Assembly (NCBI RefSeq): GCF_021271205.1
Contig: NZ_JAIWKS010000006.1
Span: 310,001 to 374,000 of the forward strand
Origin: Pseudomonas uvaldensis
Lineage (GTDB): Bacteria; Pseudomonadota; Gammaproteobacteria; Pseudomonadales; Pseudomonadaceae
Length of the DNA: 64,000 nucleotides
Reading direction: 5' to 3'
Numbering within the stretch: the first letter of the stretch is position 1; every line of letters begins with the position of its first letter. The notes beneath the pieces are model-generated. The model did no database searches and was not told the DNA's origin. It worked only from the letters and a program-made list of their open reading frames with translations. The position numbers were made by a program, and so were the translations under genes. Shown here one piece after another: positions 1 to 8,637 of this stretch.

Positions 1-315
1 GCCAACCCGGAAAACCGCGTTCTGGGCCTGGTGAGCTATGCCTGGGCCGGTTTCGGTGCTGCCTTCGGTCCGGTTGTCCTGATCTCCGTCATCTGGAAAG
101 GCATGACCCGTAACGGTGCACTGGCCGGTATCCTGGTGGGTGCACTCACCGTGATCGTCTGGAAGCACTTCGAATTGCTGGGCCTGTATGAAATCATCCC
201 GGGCTTTATCTTCGCCAGCCTGGCCATCTACTTCGTCAGCAAGATGGGCTCGCCTACCGCCGGTATGGTGCAGCGCTTCGAAGCGGCCGAGAAAGATTTC
301 CGCCTGAACAACTAA
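1..315 (+). CDS. putP: Sodium/proline symporter PutP, C-terminal part
   Basis: Only the last 104 codons are present; the reading frame is open from base 1. The visible part contains two hydrophobic segments (around VVLISVIWKGM and IIPGFIFASLAIYFVSKM) and ends in a charged tail, as in the last membrane helices of PutP-type sodium:solute symporters. The family imports proline with sodium across the inner membrane, feeding proline catabolism by PutA. A terminator hairpin follows at 365-399. The identification rests on the C-terminus alone, so a closely related SSS transporter cannot be fully excluded. Confidence 0.8.
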   Translation, partial: ANPENRVLGLVSYAWAGFGAAFGPVVLISVIWKGMTRNGALAGILVGALTVIVWKHFELLGLYEIIPGFIFASLAIYFVSKMGSPTAGMVQRFEAAEKDFRLNN

Positions 316-364
316 ACAAGGCTTTCGGCGAGGCCTGGACGGCTCGCTCGAAGGTTGGATGAAA

Positions 365-399
365 AAAACGGCCCGGCTCCAGTGGAGGTGGGCCGTTTT
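365..399. terminator. Bidirectional terminator between putP and the DUF2165 gene
   Basis: A perfect 10-bp stem, AAAACGGCCC (365-374) with GGGCCGTTTT (390-399), closes a 15-base loop. A-run and T-run flanks on the two sides make it suitable for stopping transcription of both convergent genes. Confidence 0.8.
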
Positions 400-410
400 C
401 ATTTGCGCGG

Positions 411-905
411 TCAGTCCACCGTGGCGTCGGGCTGGTTGAGGAAGATCAGTACACCCAGCAGCGCCATGTAGAACCTGAACGCAGCGTCCTGGCCATTCCA
501 GATTTCGGATTGCCACATCAGAAACCATTCCCCTCCGACCACCATGAAGCCAAAGAACCAGACGAGGAATCCCGTCGTCAGGCCGGCGATGCTCCAACGT
601 TTGGCCCGTGTGAATATCGCGCCCTCGGCCTTGCGCGCCTGCCACAGTTTCAGTGCCCCGTAGCCGAGCAGCCCGGCAGTGAACGCTTCGCCGAGGATGA
701 TCAGCCAGTAGGCGCCATGCCACAGCCATGGCTGGACGATAGCCCGATAGCGGGCGGCGTTGTCCGGGAAAGTGGTGTCCATGCTCAGCACGTGCTGGAC
801 GAAATTGAAGTTGGAGCGGTAGTCGGTGATGTTGTTGAACACGGTCAGGAAAGCGAATGTGGCGAGTGCCAGGGTCATTGCGATTTTTGCGTAGCGAGTC
901 GTCAT
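411..905 (-). CDS. DUF2165 family small integral membrane protein
   Basis: A 164-residue inner-membrane protein of unknown function. There are four hydrophobic segments: IAMTLALATFAFLTVFNN, a segment around WLWHGAYWLIILGEAFTAGLLG, a segment around WSIAGLTTGFLVWFFGFMVV, and FRFYMALLGVLIFL. The loop with NNITDY and the GGEWFLMWQS motif before the last helix are typical of DUF2165. The start was placed at the internal Met beginning MTTRYAKIAM, because the upstream 15 codons are polar and untypical; an upstream start at 950 is possible. It is convergent with putP and stands alone. Confidence 0.75.
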   Translation of the reverse strand: MTTRYAKIAMTLALATFAFLTVFNNITDYRSNFNFVQHVLSMDTTFPDNAARYRAIVQPWLWHGAYWLIILGEAFTAGLLGYGALKLWQARKAEGAIFTRAKRWSIAGLTTGFLVWFFGFMVVGGEWFLMWQSEIWNGQDAAFRFYMALLGVLIFLNQPDATVD

Positions 906-1176
906 GCGGTGCGTCCTTTGCTTTTTTTGCGACGAAGGGAACGTTATCACGCCGTGTTGCAGTCCCGAGGCTCGTCAGGTTGTAAGACGCCGCTGATTCA
1001 ATCGTACGACGGGTTCCGTAGGCTGCTACGCAAAGGATGTCTATCGGAAAATGCAGCACATGCTGCGGCTTTTATCTCCCCAGATGTAAGGCAATTCTGT
1101 TTTTCCTGACCTCCAGCCCGCTCTCCATGTGACTCATGCAGAATCGTCCACCTACATTTTTGCAGAGAGACATCGG

Positions 1177-3204
1177 ATGTTCGCGTCTGCCAACCAACCG
1201 CGTTTCACGCTGACGCTCGACGACGGACCGAATGAGTTCAAGGTGCTTGAGTTCACGGGCGAGGAGGGCATCAGTCAACCCTATTGCTTCGATGTAGAGC
1301 TGGTGAGCGAGCGAGGGGATCTGGCGTTGGAGGCATTGTTGCATCGCCAGGCTTACTTGGGGTTCGACCACTTGGGGCGCGGGATTCATGGCCAGGTTTA
1401 CAGCGTGGCCCAAGGCGATCCGGGGAAGCGCCTGACTCGTTACCAGATCAGCCTGGTGCCACGCCTGGCTTACCTGCGCCATCGCATCAACCAACGGATT
1501 TTCCAGCACCTGAGCGTGCCTTCGATCATCGCCAGGGTGCTGAAGGATCATGGCATCCATGGCGATGGGTTCCAGTTCAGCCTCGGTGGTGAGTACCCCG
1601 AACGTGAATACTGCGTGCAATACGGTGAAAGCGATCTGGCCTTTATCGAACGGTTGTGTGCCGAGGTGGGGATCCATTACCACTTCCGGCACAGCCCCGA
1701 CGGCCACTTGCTGGTATTTGGTGATGACCAGACCGTCTTCCCCCGCCTGCCCGAGCCGACGTTGTATCTGCCGGGCAGCGGCATGGCCGCCGGGGAAGCG
1801 GCGATCAAGCGCCTGGCGGTCCGGCTCGAGACACGCACCAACGCGGTGACGCTGCGCGACTACGATTTCCGCCAACCCGGCCTGCTGTTGCAAACCCACC
1901 AGGATAGCCAGCAGCAGCCGGCGCTGGAGGAGTATCGCTATCCCGGTCTTTTCTCTGATCGCGAGCATGGCACGCATTTGGCCCGGCGTGCACTGGAGCG
2001 CCATGGCGCCGATTCCCGACTGGCCGAAGGCCGCGGTGATCAGTGCGCCCTCGCCAGCGGACATTTCATGCAGATCGCCGGGCATCCACAGGTGCAGTGG
2101 AATGATCTATGGCTCCTGACACACCTCACTCATCGGGGCCGTCAGCCGCAGGTGCTGGAAGAGACGGTCACGGATAGCGCGGATGAGTTCCAGGGCTACA
2201 GCAATACTTTTTTTGCGACGCCGTGGGACGTATTTTTCCGCCCCTCGCTGCATTACGAAAAACCCTCGGCCCGTGGTTATCACCCCGCGGTGGTGACGGG
2301 ACCCGTCGACAGCGAGATCCATTGCGACGAGTTCGGACGGGTCAAGGTGCAGATGACTTGGGATCGCGAAGGCCAGCGGAACGAGCATTCCAGCTGCTGG
2401 CTGCGGGTGGCCTCGGGATGGGCCCATGATCGCTATGGCGGTGTGATGATTCCCCGGGTCGGCATGGAAGTGCTGGTGGGCTTCATCGACGGGGACGTGG
2501 ACAAGCCCCTGGTGGTCGGCTGTTTGCCCAACGGAGCCAACCCATTGCCGTTGGATCTGCCAGCGGACAAGACCCGCAGCATATTGCGCAGCCAGAGCAG
2601 CCCTGGCGGAGGCGGCTACAACGAATTGCGCATCGAGGATCGCAAGGGGGCCGAAGAAATCTATCTGCGGGCACAACGGAACTGGACCCAGCATGTACTT
2701 CATGACCAACGGGTGCAGGTCGATCATGAGCGCAGTGTGGTCGTCGCCGGTACGGCTCGGCATGAGCTCGGGGCCGATGACCTGCACATCGCCCGTGGTC
2801 GCCGCCAGGTTGAAATCGGGCACGACGATCACTTGCTGGTCAGCGGTGACCGGCACATCCGGGTGACCAGCCAGACCCTCGGTGCCAGCCAGCATTTCCA
2901 CGTCAGCGCCGGTCAGCAAGTGGTGCTGGAAGGTGGGGCCAGTGCAACCATCCAGGCGGGCGGGCACTGGATTAACATCGGCGCGGGCGGGATTTTCAGC
3001 AGCGTGCCGATCCAGGTCGGTGGGGCGCCTGTGGCCGTGATGAAGGCCGCGCCGGGTTCGCCGGGCAAGGCCGAGACACTGGTGGCCGCGGTGGCGCCCC
3101 GGTTGTCCCTCGCGCAGATGCTCAGCCTGCAAGGTCCGGCACCGTTCTGCGAGGAGTGCGAACGTTGCAGGAGCGGTATTTGCGATACCGGGGGATGCTT
3201 ATGA
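1177..3204 (+). CDS. vgrG: Type VI secretion spike protein VgrG (TssI)
   Basis: A 675-residue VgrG, which trimerises to form the tip of the T6SS needle and carries effectors out of the cell. The N-terminal part (about 1-400) is the phage gpD/gp27-like region starting FTLTLDDGPNEFKVLEFTG. Next comes a gp5-like OB fold with HCDEFGRVKVQMTWD and the conserved GGVMIPRVGMEVLVGF. After that is a repetitive beta-prism part with the DUF2345-like stretch LGADDLHIARGRRQVEIG. The C-terminus is cysteine-rich (FCEECERCRSGICDTGGC). The start was set at MFASANQPRF because GAGAGA lies just upstream and family members begin there. It overlaps the DUF4123 gene by ATGA. No other T6SS genes are in the window, so this is a satellite vgrG. 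Confidence 0.92.
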   Translation: MFASANQPRFTLTLDDGPNEFKVLEFTGEEGISQPYCFDVELVSERGDLALEALLHRQAYLGFDHLGRGIHGQVYSVAQGDPGKRLTRYQISLVPRLAYLRHRINQRIFQHLSVPSIIARVLKDHGIHGDGFQFSLGGEYPEREYCVQYGESDLAFIERLCAEVGIHYHFRHSPDGHLLVFGDDQTVFPRLPEPTLYLPGSGMAAGEAAIKRLAVRLETRTNAVTLRDYDFRQPGLLLQTHQDSQQQPALEEYRYPGLFSDREHGTHLARRALERHGADSRLAEGRGDQCALASGHFMQIAGHPQVQWNDLWLLTHLTHRGRQPQVLEETVTDSADEFQGYSNTFFATPWDVFFRPSLHYEKPSARGYHPAVVTGPVDSEIHCDEFGRVKVQMTWDREGQRNEHSSCWLRVASGWAHDRYGGVMIPRVGMEVLVGFIDGDVDKPLVVGCLPNGANPLPLDLPADKTRSILRSQSSPGGGGYNELRIEDRKGAEEIYLRAQRNWTQHVLHDQRVQVDHERSVVVAGTARHELGADDLHIARGRRQVEIGHDDHLLVSGDRHIRVTSQTLGASQHFHVSAGQQVVLEGGASATIQAGGHWINIGAGGIFSSVPIQVGGAPVAVMKAAPGSPGKAETLVAAVAPRLSLAQMLSLQGPAPFCEECERCRSGICDTGGCL

Positions 3205-3932
3205 GCTGCCGCATGTCTCCCTACGAATGGCTTGAGCGGCATCCGTTGCAAACATCCGAGCAGCTCTTCGCGATCTTCGGTAACGCCAGCACCGCCATGT
3301 CGTTGGCAGCCTGGAGGCGTTCGACGATGGTCACGCCCAGCCCGATCTGGGCCGATACGCCCTATGCCGGCTGGGAAGCGGTCATGCCTTATGTGGGAGT
3401 GGTCCCTGTGGACGGTGAGTTCCTTCGTTGGGTGGCGAACACCGATTCGCTCGATTGGGGCTGGCTGGCGGTGTCCTCCGTCGATCAGCAAACCCTTGCC
3501 GAGCATTTGCGCGGGCTCACCCAGGTGCTTTTGCCGGGCGGCAGCCCTGTGTTTTTCCGCTTCTGGGATGGGCGGTTTCTCCAGCCGATCCTTCAATCCG
3601 ACGAGGTCGATGCCGGCCAGTTATTGCCTGTCGTCAGTCGTTGCCTTATCAACGGCCAAGCCCTGGCGATCATGGGAAATGCCCGGCAGCCGGGACGAGC
3701 CTTCCCCTGGTGGGAAGTCCCTGCCGTTCTGTTGAACGCGTTGGCCGAGGGTACGCAAGACTGCCTGCTGGCTAACCTGCTCAGGTGGCTCGACGAAGAG
3801 CATCCGTATCTGTTCGAGCGGGTCGATGAGCGGATCCTGCGCCGTAAGATCGAACACTTTTTTGACGAGTATGAGCCGGTCAATGGGCCCAAGGCGCCGT
3901 TGCACGCTTATCTGTTACAGGAGCTGGGCTGA
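3201..3932 (+). CDS. DUF4123 domain protein, T6SS effector adaptor/chaperone
   Basis: A 243-residue protein with the DUF4123 layout: an early helical region ending in the sort of W-rich block seen in WADTPYAGWEAVMPYVG, a central LLPGGSPVFFRFWDGRFLQPIL motif (only part quoted by family consensus), and a C-terminal helical part. DUF4123 proteins (Tap-1/TEC family) load a cognate effector onto the VgrG encoded beside them. The start codon overlaps the vgrG stop (ATGA), so the two are translationally coupled. What normally follows, an effector and immunity gene, is absent: the next gene is rlmJ, 96 bases on. The first 20 residues are Cys- and Arg-rich; a Met five codons in is an alternative start. 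Confidence 0.85.
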   Translation: MSCRMSPYEWLERHPLQTSEQLFAIFGNASTAMSLAAWRRSTMVTPSPIWADTPYAGWEAVMPYVGVVPVDGEFLRWVANTDSLDWGWLAVSSVDQQTLAEHLRGLTQVLLPGGSPVFFRFWDGRFLQPILQSDEVDAGQLLPVVSRCLINGQALAIMGNARQPGRAFPWWEVPAVLLNALAEGTQDCLLANLLRWLDEEHPYLFERVDERILRRKIEHFFDEYEPVNGPKAPLHAYLLQELG

Positions 3933-4028
3933 GGGTCATTGGGGCGGTCGGCGCTCGTCCGCTCGGCTGCGAACCCCTGACGTCCGATGCGCTTCAAGGT
4001 AAACTCGTCGCCCTTCGCAGGAGCCGCC

Positions 4029-4868
4029 ATGAATTATCGCCACGCCTTCCACGCCGGCAATCACGCCGATGTGTTCAAACACCTGACCCTGACCCGCCTC
4101 ATCGCCCTGATGTCGCGCAAGGAACAGCCGTTCGCCTACGTCGATACCCATGCGGGCATCGGCCTGTACGACCTGCAGGGCGACCAGGCCAATCGGACCG
4201 GTGAATACCTGGAGGGCATCGCACGGTTATGGGGGCAGGACGACTTGCCGGCACTGACCGCTGATTACATGAACGTGCTGCACGACATGAACCCGGACGG
4301 GCAGTTGCGCTACTACCCGGGGTCTCCGGAGCTGGCACGGCGCCTGACCCGGGCGCAGGATCGGGTGTTGCTCAACGAGAAGCATCCCGAGGACGGTGTG
4401 CTGCTCAAGGACAACATGAAAGGTGACCGTCGGGTGGCGGTGCACCTGGGTGAAGGTTGGCATGTGCCCCGGGCGTTGCTGCCAGTGGCGGAGAAACGTG
4501 GCCTGATGTTGATTGATCCGCCGTTCGAGAAGCTCGACGAGATGCAGCGCTGTGCCGCCTCCCTCAAGGATGCCATTGGCCGGATGCGCCAGACGGTGGC
4601 CGCGATCTGGTACCCGGTGAAGGACCAGCGAATGTTGCGCCGTTTCTACCAGGACCTGGCCGGTACCGGTGCGCCGAAGCTGTTGCGAGTGGAGTTGCTG
4701 GTGCATCCGTTGGCCACGCCCAACAGCCTGAACGGCTCTGGCCTGGCGATTGCCAACCCGCCGTGGGGGCTTGAGGAGGAGTTACGGGAGCTGCTGCCTT
4801 GGTTGTCGAAGAAACTCGGGCAGACCCAGGGTGGGTGGCAGATGGATTGGTTGATTGCAGAAAGCTGA
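4029..4868 (+). CDS. rlmJ: 23S rRNA (adenine-2030-N6)-methyltransferase RlmJ
   Basis: A 279-residue SAM-dependent methyltransferase that modifies A2030 of 23S rRNA during ribosome assembly. It begins with the family signature MNYRHAFHAGNHADVFKH. It has a SAM-binding region with YVDTHAGIGLYDL near residue 38 and the catalytic DPPF motif in LMLIDPPFEKLDEM. Length matches the E. coli protein (about 280). The start at 4029 follows an AGGAG sequence (4019-4023), and the family N-terminus begins exactly there. Monocistronic; a REP pair separates it from convergent msrA. Confidence 0.95.
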   Translation: MNYRHAFHAGNHADVFKHLTLTRLIALMSRKEQPFAYVDTHAGIGLYDLQGDQANRTGEYLEGIARLWGQDDLPALTADYMNVLHDMNPDGQLRYYPGSPELARRLTRAQDRVLLNEKHPEDGVLLKDNMKGDRRVAVHLGEGWHVPRALLPVAEKRGLMLIDPPFEKLDEMQRCAASLKDAIGRMRQTVAAIWYPVKDQRMLRRFYQDLAGTGAPKLLRVELLVHPLATPNSLNGSGLAIANPPWGLEEELRELLPWLSKKLGQTQGGWQMDWLIAES

Positions 4869-4907
4869 ATGGCAATCAGATGTAATGATGGCATCCGAGG
4901 GGGCGCC

Positions 4908-5001
4908 TTCGCGAGCAAGCCCGCTCCCACAATAGGCCAGTGCTGATCACAAAAATGCGGTCGGACACAAAGCCCATGTGGAAGTGGGCTCGCTCGCGAA
5001 G
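4908..5001. repeat. REP pair between rlmJ and msrA
   Basis: Two REP sequences in opposite orientation: 4908-4932 (TCGCGAGCAAGCCCGCTCCC core) and 4977-5001 (GTGGGCTCGCTCGCGA core). Together they can fold into a long hairpin between two convergent genes and may act in transcription stop or mRNA stability. Confidence 0.8.
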
Positions 5002-5017
5002 CTCTTCAAGCTTGAAG

Positions 5018-5665
5018 TCAGATCGGGCAGGTCACGCCCGTGCCACCAATCCCGCAATACCCTTCCGGATTCTTCGCCAGGTATTGCTGGTGATAAGCCT
5101 CGGCATAGTAGAACGTCGGCGCTTCGTCGATTTCGGTGGTGATTTCCCCGAGGCCGGCCTTGGTCAGTTCGGCCTGGAAAACTTCCTTGCTCTTTTTCGC
5201 CGCTGCCAGCTGTTCTGGCGTGGTGCAGTAGATCACCGAGCGGTACTGGGTGCCGATGTCGTTGCCCTGGCGCATGCCCTGGGTCGGGTTGTGCAGTTCC
5301 CAGAACATCGCCAGCAGTTGCTCATAGCTGACTTTCTCCGGCTCATAGACCACCAGCACCACTTCGCTATGGCCGGTCAGGCCCGAGCAGACTTCTTCAT
5401 AGGTGGGGTTGGGGGTAAAGCCGCCGGCGTAGCCCACAGAAGTGCTGTAGACCCCTTCACGTTGCCAGAAACGCCGTTCCGCGCCCCAGAAGCAGCCCAG
5501 GCCAAAGATTGCGAATTCAACATTGCCGGGAAATGGGCCGAGCAGTGGGTTGCCATTGACGAAATGTTCATCCGGAACCTTGATCGGGGTTTCACGGCCA
5601 GGCAGGGCTTGTTCTTGAGTAGGCAGCACGTTTTTGTTCACCAGGATTTCCGAGCGCAAGACCAT
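5018..5665 (-). CDS. msrA: Peptide methionine-(S)-S-oxide reductase MsrA
   Basis: A 215-residue enzyme that reduces methionine S-sulfoxide in proteins and free Met, using thioredoxin. The catalytic motif GCFWGAERRFW sits at residues 57-67, with the nucleophile at Cys58. The family motifs YAGG, HSEVVLVVYEP and FYYAEAYHQQYLAKNP are all present. Length and the N-terminus MVLRSEILVNKN match pseudomonad MsrA, which carries an N-terminal extension compared with short MsrA forms. A C-terminal Cys (YCGIGGTGVTCP) supplies resolving cysteines. It is transcribed on the minus strand, just downstream of dipA, with about 80 bases between them. Confidence 0.96.
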   Translation of the reverse strand: MVLRSEILVNKNVLPTQEQALPGRETPIKVPDEHFVNGNPLLGPFPGNVEFAIFGLGCFWGAERRFWQREGVYSTSVGYAGGFTPNPTYEEVCSGLTGHSEVVLVVYEPEKVSYEQLLAMFWELHNPTQGMRQGNDIGTQYRSVIYCTTPEQLAAAKKSKEVFQAELTKAGLGEITTEIDEAPTFYYAEAYHQQYLAKNPEGYCGIGGTGVTCPI

Positions 5666-5744
5666 TCATCAGTCCTCTCAGTCAGATTGAGTTGAGCGAA
5701 GTTAGATAATAAGACTGTCAGTGTGCCCGAGTGTTACATCGCTG

Positions 5745-8444
5745 TCAGGCAATTGGGCCGCGCGGATAGCGTTTGAGCTTCTCGACCAGCTCTCCTCCGG
5801 GGATTGGCCGGTCGAACAGGTAGCCTTGGCCGACGTCGCAGCGGTGGCGGCGCAGGAACGCCAATTGCTGCGCGGTCTCGATGCCCTCGGCCACGACCTT
5901 GAGCTTCAGGTTGTGGGCCATGGCGATCACGGCCGAGGTGATTTCCATGTCGTCCTGATTGTCCGGGATCTCATGGATGAAGCTGCGATCGATCTTGATG
6001 ATGTCGATCGGGAATTTTTTAAGGTAACTCAGGGATGAATAACCGGTGCCGAAATCATCCATGGCCAGGGTCAGGCCCAGCCGCTTGAGCTGGTCGAGTT
6101 GCTGGTGGGTGTCTTCGGTGGCTTCCAGCAGCAGGCCTTCGGTCAGCTCCAGTTCCAGCAGGTGTGCGGGCAGTTGTTCTTCCTTGAGGATACTAGCGAT
6201 CGAGGCGACCAGGTCCGGGTCGGAGAACTGTTTGGGCGACAGGTTGATTGCCACTTGCAGGTTGCCCAGCCCGGAGGCGGTCAGTTGCTTGCTCATCCGG
6301 CAAGCCTGGCGGGCGATCCACTTGCCGATGGGGATGATCAGGCCGGTTTCTTCGGCCACGCTGATGAACTGGTCGGGGCGGATCATGCCCTTTTCCGGAT
6401 GATTCCAGCGCAGCAGCGCTTCCATGCCCAGCAGGCGGCCGCTACGCAGGCACAGCTTGGGCTGGTAGAACACGTCCAGTTCGTTTTGGGTCAGGGCGCG
6501 GCGCAGGTTGTTCTCCACGAACAGCTTGTAGCTGGCCTCGGCATTCAGTGCCTCGGTGAACACCTGGACCTGATGCTTGCCGTTGGCCTTGGCCTTGTGC
6601 AGGGCGAGCCCGGCGTTGCGCATCAGGGTCTGGGGGTCGCGGCCGTGCAGCGGCGCACAGGCCAGGCCCACGGAGCCGGTCACGCTGATCAGCTGGTTGT
6701 CGACGAACATCGGCTTGTCGAGGGTCATCAGCAGTTGACTGGCGACTTGCTGGCCGGCCTCAAGGTCGGTGTCGTCCAGCAGTACGGCAAATTCATTGCT
6801 GGCGAAGCGCGCGAGGCTACCGCCCGGGCTCAGGCTGTTGCGCAGGCGCCGTGCCAGGCTGATCAGCAATTTGTCGCCGGTCTGGTGGCCGAGGCTGTCA
6901 TTGATGCGCTTGAAGTTATCGATGTCCACCAGCAGCAGGCTGATGGGTGAGTCGCTATCCCGTGCGAAGCGTTCGTCCAGGTTGCGAATGAACGCAGGGC
7001 GGTTGCCCAGGTTGGTCAGGTTGTCGGTGTAGGCCAGGCGCTCGATGCGCTGCTGGGCGAGCTTGGCCTGGGTAATGTCTTCGTAGATGCCGATGTAGTG
7101 GGTCAGCTCGCGATTATCGCCATACACCTTGGAAATCGACAATTGGCCCCAGTACGGTTCCAGGTTCTTGCGCCGGCTCTTGAATTCGCCTTGCCAGCTG
7201 TTGCTTTGCGCCAGGGCCGAGGGCGCGTCGAACAGCAGTTCGCTGAGGTTTTCCAGGGCTGGCAGTTCGGACAGGCGCTGGCCGTGAACCTCTTCGGTGG
7301 TGTACTGGGTGATGGCGGTGAAGCTGGGGTTAACGTATTCCACCACGCCGTCGCAGTTGACCAGCAGAAACGCGTTGGCGCTTTGTTCCACGGCACGCTG
7401 GAACAGATGCAGGGCGCTGGTGGCAATGCGTCGGTTGTGGTTGTTGATAACCTGGGCGAACTGGTCCGCCAGCTCGCCGGCAAAGGCTATCTCGTCCGAC
7501 TGCCAGGCGCGGGTGGCGCCCACCTGTTCCAGGCACAGGACGCCCACCACCTGGCCGTCGATCCGCACGCTGGCATCGAGCATGGCGTTGACGTTGCGCG
7601 CGCGCAGGTTTTCAGCCATTTCCCGGGTGCGTGGGTCGCGTGTCGCGTTGTGGGCGTCGATGGCGCGGCAGGTCTGCAAGGCCTCCATGTAATTCGGATA
7701 CTCGTTGGCATCGATTACATCCGGGCGAAAGTATTCCTGGGTTGCGCGGTTATAGGCCGAAATGGGCACCAGCTTGCCGTCTTCCAGATTCCAGATGCTG
7801 GCGCAGTCGATCTGGTAAATGTCGCAGGCACTGCGAGTAATGAGTTCGGCGGCTTCCAGCAGGGAATTGTTGGCGCTGTAGCGTTGGCGGGTCAGCAACA
7901 GGATCAGGTCCTGCTGTGCGCGTACCCGGTCCAGGTGCTGGAGCTGTTCTTGCTGAGCGCGCTGGTTCAGCTCCAGGGCGATTTGCAGGCGCGAGTTCTG
8001 GGTTTCCAGATCCAGGGCCGGCGCCGGAGTCGACGGCTCGCTTTGCAGCAGGTTGTCTACCGCCAGCAGGTAGCCACGCAGCAGATGGCGGTTGTGTTGC
8101 TTGTAGGCTTCACCCATCTCCAGCAGGTTCATGGGGCCTTTGGCGGTGTGCAGCGTGTAGCGAACCAGATAATGCGGGGCCTCGGCCAGTTGCTGCTGGA
8201 TCGCGTCGTGCAATTGATAGCGCGCTTCGGGCTCCATCAGGCTGGCATAGGGTGAACTGACCAGCGAGCAAAGCTCCACGGCCGGTACGCCGAAGTAACG
8301 TTCGCAATTGGGATCGAGGAACAGCAGCGCCCAGCTCGCTTCATTCAGCCGTTCGAAACGCAGCATACCGAGCCGCGAGGGCACCGGTAATTGCGTCACT
8401 ACCTCGGCCGCCATACGGCTGGCGGCATCGGGTTGGCTTTTCAT
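5745..8444 (-). CDS. dipA: Cyclic-di-GMP phosphodiesterase DipA (PAS-GAF-PAS-GGDEF-EAL)
   Basis: An 899-residue cytoplasmic multi-domain protein, the same length as I recall for P. aeruginosa DipA (PA5017), which lowers c-di-GMP and is needed for biofilm dispersion. Domains in order: PAS-like (about 25-130), a Gln-rich helical linker (150-180), GAF (190-335), PAS (345-460), GGDEF (470-630), EAL (645-890). The GGDEF signature is degenerate (ASNEF at 548-552), so cyclase activity is unlikely. The EAL domain keeps GMEALLRW (EAL at 675-677), ELTEGLLLE and the DDFGTGYSSLSYLKKFPIDIIKID type loop in shortened form, so phosphodiesterase activity is expected. Neighbours msrA and aceEF match PAO1 order. 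Confidence 0.9.
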   Translation of the reverse strand: MKSQPDAASRMAAEVVTQLPVPSRLGMLRFERLNEASWALLFLDPNCERYFGVPAVELCSLVSSPYASLMEPEARYQLHDAIQQQLAEAPHYLVRYTLHTAKGPMNLLEMGEAYKQHNRHLLRGYLLAVDNLLQSEPSTPAPALDLETQNSRLQIALELNQRAQQEQLQHLDRVRAQQDLILLLTRQRYSANNSLLEAAELITRSACDIYQIDCASIWNLEDGKLVPISAYNRATQEYFRPDVIDANEYPNYMEALQTCRAIDAHNATRDPRTREMAENLRARNVNAMLDASVRIDGQVVGVLCLEQVGATRAWQSDEIAFAGELADQFAQVINNHNRRIATSALHLFQRAVEQSANAFLLVNCDGVVEYVNPSFTAITQYTTEEVHGQRLSELPALENLSELLFDAPSALAQSNSWQGEFKSRRKNLEPYWGQLSISKVYGDNRELTHYIGIYEDITQAKLAQQRIERLAYTDNLTNLGNRPAFIRNLDERFARDSDSPISLLLVDIDNFKRINDSLGHQTGDKLLISLARRLRNSLSPGGSLARFASNEFAVLLDDTDLEAGQQVASQLLMTLDKPMFVDNQLISVTGSVGLACAPLHGRDPQTLMRNAGLALHKAKANGKHQVQVFTEALNAEASYKLFVENNLRRALTQNELDVFYQPKLCLRSGRLLGMEALLRWNHPEKGMIRPDQFISVAEETGLIIPIGKWIARQACRMSKQLTASGLGNLQVAINLSPKQFSDPDLVASIASILKEEQLPAHLLELELTEGLLLEATEDTHQQLDQLKRLGLTLAMDDFGTGYSSLSYLKKFPIDIIKIDRSFIHEIPDNQDDMEITSAVIAMAHNLKLKVVAEGIETAQQLAFLRRHRCDVGQGYLFDRPIPGGELVEKLKRYPRGPIA

Positions 8445-8637
8445 GGGGAAACTCGCTTCGAAAATGCTGATCGCGCCGGGCTGACGCCCTCGTTCTCAAG
8501 GATTGCCGCAAGGTTGCATCATTGCGACACTGGCTGACAAGAGAGATGAAGGCCAAGTGCTATAAACCTTATCGGCCAATCGGCGGATTTCTCCAGTCCT
8601 CCGGTCGATCAGAGGGCGCCGCAAGAGCAACCGTTTG

